DNA of 64,000 nt, from positions 62,001 through 126,000 of the forward strand of contig BQMJ01000058.1 of assembly GCA_025991245.1 (NCBI GenBank). The letters run 5' to 3'. The position numbers and the translations under genes were made by a program. Positions 57,501-64,000 of this stretch are shown one piece after another. Within the stretch, counting starts at the first letter, position 1. Each line of letters begins with the position of its first letter. The stretch is from Galdieria partita (taxonomy: Eukaryota; Rhodophyta; Bangiophyceae; Galdieriales; Galdieriaceae). A model generated the notes under the pieces. The model made no database searches, was not told the origin of the DNA, and was given only the letters and a program-made list of their open reading frames with translations.

Positions 57501-57874
57501 ATAAGGAACAGATATTGAGTCATACAGAAGCCAATGGTTTGCCTGCAAGCGAACAAAAAAGCAACCTCGTTCAAGTTTATGAGCAGTTAGTAGAAGAAAA
57601 TCCCGTTGCCAGTCGTTTGGAAAGTTTTCTATTACAACAGTTACAGCAAATAACTGACTTGGATGTAGAAACCTATCAAAAACTTGGCATTTACCAACTA
57701 GAAAAACGTTGGTTGCAGTGGATATCGATGTTATTGGAAACGTGTGTTCAGATTGAAGGAGAACAGACAGACTTTCCCAAACTAACTGAATGGCTATGGA
57801 AACATTTATCATATGACAAGATTCATCCGTTGGTACAGTCATCTCTTGCTTTGGCAATTTCCAAGACCAAATGA
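54598..57874 (+). CDS. Codanin-1-like protein
   Basis: Exons 54598-54829, 54896-54930, 55001-56236, 56289-57027 and 57084-57874 give about 1010 aa. The order of motifs parallels human Codanin-1: INLEQNWDRLVFCFRKWN, a helical block ending FFRGRERFFMEMIELADS, ILALLLTLTG, TPYLAVASVDDIIS and DKRLFWHCLPHMKQL. Human Codanin-1 binds the histone chaperone ASF1 and the nuclease CDIN1. I do not see its N-terminal ASF1-binding motif. The start of the last exon is uncertain: a second frame there reads RTVQEMIDNPLKHA. Confidence 0.65.
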
Positions 57875-57988
57875 TTGATTGGTGAGGACATGCATTTCAA
57901 ATTGAATTCCCACATATCAACGTTGAAGATGAGCTGTTGTTGTGCTGGAAAAAATGCTCTGAATTTCCCAAAAAGGCAATTAATTAGA

Positions 57989-57997
57989 TTTTGGCGC
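57989..57997 (+). promoter_or_regulatory. E2F-like site before the Ataxin-2-like gene
   Basis: TTTTGGCGC matches the E2F core 58 bp before the preferred start at 58055. Motif match only. If translation begins at 57890 or 57929 the site would be coding. Confidence 0.3.
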
Positions 57998-58054
57998 AGA
58001 CATCTTTTTTCTATGACAAATAGCATTGGCAGTCGTTATAGTAGTTTGTCGACA

Positions 58055-60104
58055 ATGAGCTCGAACTCAGAAAGTACAAAAACAAGAACACTAGGCAGCC
58101 TAACTCCAGGAAGCAAGGAAGAAAAGGCAGCTTTAGCCGAACTACGCCACGAGAGACTTTTATTCTGTTTAGGTAGTTTGTTGGGAACTTGTGTAGAAGT
58201 TGAAGTAAAGGGTGGTTCTGTGTTCAGAGGCATTTTCCACGGTGCCTCCAAAGAACTGGGTTTATGCTTGAAGTATTGTTACTTGTTGGAACAAAGAACA
58301 AAAACTCCAAGCAGTGTAATTGAAACTTTGGTAGTTGAACCTAAAGACTTTGTTCAGTTGTTTGCGAAAGATGTAGATTTTCAAGATGAAGGCTGTGTAA
58401 AGACATCTTTACCTTCTCATAGTGACTGGAATACGGATGCAGAAATTGCGGCCAGAACAGGCACGACCGGTGCAAGTGGAGCTAGAGAACTGCAACCTTT
58501 TGAAGAAGTTGTTTCTTTACCGGGGAACACAACCCAAGCTGTTACTTTTGGGGATTTAGATTCTTCTGTAGTACCTGAATGGGACCAATTCACACTCAAC
58601 AAAGAAAAGTTTGGAGTCAAAAGTACTTTCAAAGAGGAACTATACACAACCAAGTTGGACCGTTCTGCACCAGATTTTGATGCAAAGTTACGAAAAGCTG
58701 AAGAACTGGCTCAGCAAATTCGCCGAGCAGAAACGAGTAATATTCATCTGAAGGAAGAGAGAGGACAGGAGCTAGAAAGAGATTATGATGAGGAGTTACT
58801 TTATGGTGCTGTGGTCCGAGAAAGTAACCCTGTAGAAGTTAATCAAAAGTTTTCAGATAGAAATCCTACCATGAACTCGTCCATGTCGATAGTACGAGAG
58901 GAGTTGAATGGAAACTCAGAGTCAACCGTTCCTGCGGAGCCTTTGTATGTATCAGACTTTCGACAAAGAACTACCGAAGAATTCCGTAGATTCAAAGAAG
59001 AGATGGATAAGAAAGTCAAAAGCTCTTCAATGTCCAAAAATGAGAATGACCAATATGAGAAGCGTTATAATGAAGCAGCATCAGTTCATGAAGAGAATAC
59101 AAACTTTCAACTCCCGAAGAATGTGAAGGACAACGGATTTCAAGAGATTTCAAGTAAGCTGGGGAAGTTACCGGCTGCTTCACGACTCAATGTTCATGCA
59201 GCAGAGTTTCGACCAGGTCAAGGATTTGTTTACCATGCATCCAATAATACCGTTGGTAACAATAGTTTTACCTCAATGCAAGAAGATTCTGATCTTGGGC
59301 ACGAATTTGTTTCACTGTCAACAAATGAAGGTCCCAAATCTAATATGTGTTCAGGAGGAGTTGAGACAACGACAGTTACTCAGGAAGAAGAGCAAACGGA
59401 TTCTTTGAATGATGCACGTATGAATTATCAGTCGATCAATTATCCTTATAATTCATATTCTGCTTCTGCTCCATTTGAAGGCTCACCGACATTTATTCCA
59501 TATAACAATATGACAGTTGGATATAATACCAAGCCAGGTTTTGGAGTACCTCCCAATGTCACATCGCCTCCAATGATGGGTCGTAATATGGTAAGTCTCG
59601 CAATCGAAGTTCCCGACTGAATAACAACACATTTCTAAGACTCCATCATTTGCTATCCCTATGAATACATATCCTATGCCAAATATTCCTCAAGCAATGA
59701 ACGTGCCATATTATTATGGACCTGGTCAACAGGTAAGTTTTGTATAAACCGGGAAGAGACCGCTATCTGATGATATATTCCATAGTTTTATTATGCAGCA
59801 GCATATCATGGAATGTTAAATCCGGCACACTATGTGCCCAATTTTCCTATACCTCCGGCAGCTGTCGGAAGTCCTGTTATGGGAGGTTTTCAACCAAGAT
59901 CTCCACCGAACGACTGGATTCCTGGTAATGATTCCTCTCCCTATCTGGGCCCTGCCTCTTTTCGATCTACTCAACGAGCTGTAAGAGAGTTGATTGTCTA
60001 TTCTCAATGTTGTATTGATGATTCATGAATAGGCTATGGGTGTTCCTGTTTCCCCGCAACAAACTTCGGAACGCACAACTGGAAATGAAAAAGTTTCGAA
60101 ATGA
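58055..60104 (+). CDS. Ataxin-2/Pbp1-like RNA-binding protein
   Basis: Exons 58055-59590, 59640-59732, 59786-59980 and 60033-60104, all phase 0, give 631 aa. The N-terminal Lsm domain (LLFCLGSLLGTCVEVEVKGG) is followed by an LsmAD domain with FGVKSTFKEELYTTKLD. A PAM2 motif, SRLNVHAAEFRPGQGF, should bind poly(A)-binding protein. The C-terminal part is rich in Pro, Asn, Tyr and Gly. Relatives sit in stress granules and stabilise mRNAs. In-frame ATGs at 57890, 57929 and 58013 are alternatives; 58055 was chosen because it leaves a promoter after the preceding gene. Confidence 0.9.
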
Positions 60105-60333
60105 TGACATTTATTCCATTTAAAGAAGTTGTAGTAACTGGTGAAAATATTCTGAGCAGGATATTTATTCGAAAGTTTGCGTGTGTTTTGCAACATTCGT
60201 GGTTCCGAGTATTGGCTATAGAGAACCAACTCAAAGTATTCAATTAGAGTGAGCACTCCACTGTAGAATATTCACGTCTATATTATGTTTTTCTCAACCG
60301 GTTCAGAGACTGTTCGAGTTGCCTTTATCAAAG

Positions 60334-60890
60334 CTAACCAAAATACTTTTTCCCAAGTTTTTGAATCCTGTCATGAAAGGAAGCTGATAAGATAGGTTTA
60401 CCTGGTTCAAAGAACGGGTTTAAAGCTAACTAATAAATGTAATCAATGTATCTCTCAACTTAAATTCAATGGAGACTCTTACCTTGACGTACAGTTCATA
60501 AGCTTCTTGTAAGAAATTCTTCACTGCTTCCTCACTTTTCCCATCGCTTACGAGAAGCAGCCTCGTAGCTGTCACATTGTAAGTATTTGAAAGTTGCGAA
60601 TTTGGAAAACAATGCTTACAACTGGCTGTTACCAAACCATAGATAGTTTGGTCATTGAAACGATCGATAGCTTTCAAATAAAAGTCTCGCGTAGACCATA
60701 TAACTTGTTCTAAGAGGTCCAAAGAAGCGAACAAAATAAACTCTCGTAGATGAGCAGTTTCATCATTCTGACAAGTCTTAATAGATGAGAAAATTTTGTC
60801 AATTATCTTGCCTACCTGGCTTACTGGAGGAAAAGTTGCTTCATATAGCAGTTGATCTTGTGGACTGACAATAACAAACGTAATTGCCAT
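60334..60890 (-). CDS. TRAPP complex subunit TRAPPC2 (Trs20/sedlin)
   Basis: Exons 60483-60890 and 60334-60429, phase 0, give 167 aa. AITFVIVSPQDQLLYEATF starts the longin fold. FILFASLDLLEQVIW, FYLKAIDRFND and NPFFEPGKPI are TRAPPC2 blocks. It carries an insertion of about 20 residues (CKHCFPNSQLSNTYNVTATR) relative to the 140-aa human protein. An ATG at 60929 would add 13 residues and would share a CATG with the start of the opposite gene. Confidence 0.88.
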
Positions 60891-60927
60891 TCCGTAGAGA
60901 AGCAGATTTGAAGACCCTTCTTCCACC

Positions 60928-63025
60928 ATGTCGGGAGAAGAGTCCAGTAGTGATAGCTTGAAACAACGTACTATTTCCGAGTCGAATGCAACCTTTTCGC
61001 ACTCTCTAGCAACACCAAGAAGAGCATATTCAGCAACAGAGTTAGACCACCTTATTTTGCGTCGAAAGGGTGATAAACTTATACTGAACAATTATAGTCC
61101 AAGACTGTTGTTTGGAAAGCGGTCTTCCATTTCTACTATTTTAGAAGAAGAACCATTTGTGCATAGAGGATACGACTCAGGTGATGAAGAACAAAGAAAG
61201 AGATTACGTGAACCAGTAGAAAAGTTTCGTTTGATTATGCTAACTTTGGCTATGGCTGGCATCCAATGTTGTTACGCGGTGCAGATTGGTCACGGTAGTC
61301 CTACATTGGAAAAATTAGGCTTGCCAACAGGTAAGTTTATAGTTTCTTTTGTTTGATGTTTGAAGCACAGTTATTATGAGAACTTATTTCGTTGGCGTGG
61401 TTGGCTGGTCCACTCTCTGGTATTATTGTTCAACCCATCATTGGCATTCTTTCAGACTCTTGTCAACATCCATTTGGAAGAAGACGACCTTTTCTAGTGG
61501 CTGGAACAGTTTTTACTTCTTTGGCTTTGAGTTTATTGGGGCAAGTTTTCTGTTTTGACTCATATATTTTGGTTTCCTTTTTAACTTTTCATTAGCAACG
61601 CTGATGTTATCGGTTTTCTTTTTGGAGATAATCTCGAGTCTCAGCCTATTGGATTAGCTATTGCAATTAGTGCATTTTTCTTGCTTGATTTCAGTATTCA
61701 AGCTATTCAGGTATGAGATACGAGAGCCCTACAAAGACTTTCTTGAAGCCATTTCATCAACGTAGGCTCCCTTAAGAGCACTTTTAACAGATATTGTTCC
61801 TGAAGAACAACAAGCAGAAGGAAATGCCTTGTTTGTAAGTATTGTTCATTTGAGAATGTCTGATCTTTTTTAATTATTAGGCTATGATGACTGGAGTAGG
61901 AAACTTGGTTGGCACTGCAATGGGATCACTACAGCTTAGTTTCTTGTTGCCTTTTTTTGTTTCCGACTCGCAAGCATTATTTTCTCTCGCTGCCATTATA
62001 TTGATAATAACCGTTTCTTTGTGTTGTTATTATGTGCATGAAACTCCAGTTGGAGTCTTGAGTCGCAGTGAGTCGTTTGCTCAAAGGTTTCATTCAGAAC
62101 AAGGCATTCTCAAGTTACTTGTGAATGCACCTCGTCCTTTTTGGAGAGTCTTTGTTGTGCAATTATTTACTTGGTATGGATTCTTTACAATTTTTGTTTA
62201 TGCCAGTGTATGGGTAAGTTTGAAGATAATGTTGTGTTTTATGGATTGAATGATATTGTTTAGGTTGGTCGAAATGTATATAGTGGTAATGGTGCTTTTC
62301 CTTTGGATAGTCCACTACGACAAGGTATGTTATGGATGGACTTGCAAAGCAGTTTTCTTATATTTGTGCAGCTTATGACGAAGGAGTACGTTTGGGTAAT
62401 CTCGGGTTGAGTTTGGATGCTGCAGTAGCAATGGCGTATTCGACCATTCTTCCACGTCTCATAGAAAAGTATGGAATGGGATTCATGTATTGTTTTTCAC
62501 AACTAGTGGAAGCCTTTTGCTTGGTAGTTCCGTTCTTTATAAGAGGACCTTCCCAGAGACAGTCTCCTTCCTTGTTATTGAAAATACTGACTTTGAGTAT
62601 TCTTGCACTGTTTGGTATTCCTTGGTCTAGTACGATGACTATTCCGTAAGTTGCATTGACAATATCTTCTGTTTCATACAACTCCTACTAGTTGGGCTCT
62701 GATGGGTACTGCTGTTTATCGAGTCGATCCCAACCGAATCGGACTTTACTCCACGATTTTCAATCTTAGTCAATCTGGACCTCAACTATTGGTTTCTTTG
62801 GGATCTCCAAGAATAGTACGAAAGACAGGTATGTCGTATTCTTTTGAACGATGAATTTTGTATAAAGTGACGATAGGTGATGTCAGTGTTGTTCTATTAT
62901 TAGGAGGTTTGAGTGCTATGATAAGTGCCTCTTTGGTATACATATTGCGAGTTTATATTTTAGAAAATGATGAAACAACGAATACTTCGCAACTTGATTC
63001 CAATCATTCTAGTTTGCTTGAATAG
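60928..63025 (+). CDS. Sucrose/H+ symporter-like transporter (SUT/SLC45, GPH family)
   Basis: Exons 60928-61330, 61381-61540, 61596-61710, 61766-61834, 61881-62213, 62264-62324, 62372-62645, 62692-62828 and 62877-63025 give 566 aa with about 12 membrane helices. WLAGPLSGIIVQPIIGILSDS and the loop FGRRRPFL match sucrose transporters, as do ALLTDIVPEEQQ and PWALMGTAVYRV. A ~100-residue basic N-terminus is cytosolic. The second intron uses a GC donor (GG|GCAAGT), restoring LLG-NADVIGF. Sugar specificity is inferred. Confidence 0.9.
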
Positions 63026-63309
63026 TAAGAGCCTATTCCTTTGTCACACAATAATCCGTGTTGTACTAGATTGAGGAAGATTACACGATAGATTTATTCC
63101 ACCTTTGGCTATGCGCATTCATTTGTATACTACAAACAATGTTGTGTTCATAAATCAAATTTGCAGTGTTGATTAGGACAATGATCCAAAAGAAAAAAGA
63201 ATTGCACAAAATTTTGGCGCCAAAATGCAAATTTTCTTCACATGGCGCCATTTTCTTCTTAATACTCGTGGAAAGAATGAAACTTGGTCGTTTGTAGAAT
63301 AGTACTGAT
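63026..63309. promoter_or_regulatory. Promoter region with paired E2F-like palindromes
   Basis: ATTTTGGCGCCAAAAT (63211-63226) is a perfect 16-bp palindrome containing E2F cores on both strands. ATGGCGCCAT (63242-63251) is a second palindrome 15 bp further on. They lie 84 and 59 bp before the ATG at 63310. Recognition by E2F/DP is inferred. Confidence 0.55.
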
Positions 63310-64000
63310 ATGTTCCTACAACAACACACGAGTCAAGGACTGCAACAATATGGAATAAAGGCATTACTTGTGGACAATAGTTTTCTAGAATCCTTGTTGT
63401 CACCTACCTATTTGCAAGTACCTGATACTGTCAACCAACGAATAGGGAGTTGCTTCGACCAATTACCGGACTCTACTCAAAGCCAAATCCTCAACGCATT
63501 TCTTCTACAATACGAAAACATTTGTCCTATTTTGCGTTTACGTTTCTTACAGTTGATTCAGCCTCGCGACTTTAGTGTTCGGGAGTTGATACGTTGGATA
63601 TGGGATCGTTGTATATGGGAACAAACAACAAGGGATTCTGAGCATCCACATTGGAAGCATATCACCCAAGATTCGTGGAGTCTATGTGTACAGTATAGTT
63701 GGTTGACTACAAGTCCGTGGAAGTCAGCGAATGACTACTCTCATGAAAGTGATATGTCAGAGAAATGTTGCTCCAAATTATCTACCCATAAGCGCAAAAG
63801 AAAAGATGATCCTTGGTATTCTATGATCAAGTCCATGAAAAGCAATTCTCTTTCTCCGGATTATTCAGAAGGAGTGATACGAATGGTGAGAAATACATCC
63901 TTGGACCAATTGATAGTCTATTGGAAGGATTGGTTTGTTAAGAAGGATCGAGGCAGCTTGGATTCTAAAGACGATGGAGTATGGATATGTCTTATTGGCA
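63310..64000 (+). CDS. Unidentified protein, truncated by window end (at least 230 aa)
   Basis: Open from an ATG to the edge of the window without an intron. Mostly helical, with SQILNAFLLQYENICPILRL and DFSVRELIRWIWDRCIW, then a polar linker with a basic cluster KRKRK that could be a nuclear signal. I do not recognise the family. The paired E2F-like palindromes just upstream suggest S-phase expression, so a replication or repair role is a guess that needs the rest of the sequence. Confidence 0.65.
   Translation, partial: MFLQQHTSQGLQQYGIKALLVDNSFLESLLSPTYLQVPDTVNQRIGSCFDQLPDSTQSQILNAFLLQYENICPILRLRFLQLIQPRDFSVRELIRWIWDRCIWEQTTRDSEHPHWKHITQDSWSLCVQYSWLTTSPWKSANDYSHESDMSEKCCSKLSTHKRKRKDDPWYSMIKSMKSNSLSPDYSEGVIRMVRNTSLDQLIVYWKDWFVKKDRGSLDSKDDGVWICLIG

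Noticed and set aside
1-64000. Transposons, virus-derived elements or CRISPR arrays
   Set aside because: No reverse transcriptase, integrase, transposase or capsid motif, no long terminal or inverted repeats, and no spaced repeats were seen.

Overview
The window is nuclear DNA of a unicellular red alga, most likely a cyanidiophyte close to Galdieria sulphuraria. Evidence seen directly: tightly packed AT-rich genes on both strands, about 95 spliceosomal introns of mostly 45-65 nt, and eukaryotic gene content (26S proteasome, spliceosome, TRAPP, peroxin, APC/C, U6-type LSm) beside plastid genes (lumenal PsbQ-like protein, EGY-type protease, ClpR, OEP21-like channel). The species name is inference. 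I see no transposon, virus-like element, rRNA or CRISPR array.

Layout. 0.6-13 kb: Pumilio, a CZIB-type zinc protein, an unidentified gene, malonyl-CoA synthetase, methionine synthase MetE, plastid site-2 protease, OEP21-like channel. 13-23.7 kb: UBE2S, PsbQ-like protein, a RING protein, an ABCG transporter, a DDT-WHIM chromatin protein and an intronless formamidase. 23.9-33.5 kb: GT61, RING1-like protein, Rpn13, GT90, CWC24/RNF113, Cdh1/FZR and a DNAJC9-like chaperone. 33.6-44.1 kb: one tRNA, a Yae1/LTO1-like gene, fatty-acid elongase, LSM5, F-box propeller protein, PEX2, an MT-A70 methyltransferase and a two-thioredoxin PDI. 44.2-54.5 kb: UMP/CMP-type kinase, lysyl-tRNA synthetase, OSCA/TMEM63 channel, ClpR, an unidentified membrane protein, an OCA-type phosphatase and SYS1. 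54.6-64 kb: Codanin-1-like protein, Ataxin-2-like protein, TRAPPC2, sucrose-type transporter and the start of an unidentified gene.

The genes do not form one pathway. Several themes recur: APC/C ubiquitylation (UBE2S and Cdh1), chromatin (DDT-WHIM, RING1-like, Codanin-like), mRNA fate (Pumilio, Ataxin-2-like, MT-A70, LSM5, CWC24) and membrane traffic (SYS1, TRAPPC2). Sites resembling E2F elements lie before several chromatin and RNA genes.

Method and limits. Gene models were spliced by hand, requiring phase continuity and family similarity from memory. No database was searched. Starts and terminal exons of unrecognised genes are the weakest part. The most unusual signals are five GC-AG introns with the same GCAAGT donor, head-to-head genes whose start codons share one CATG, and a perfect 16-bp E2F-like palindrome at 63.2 kb.
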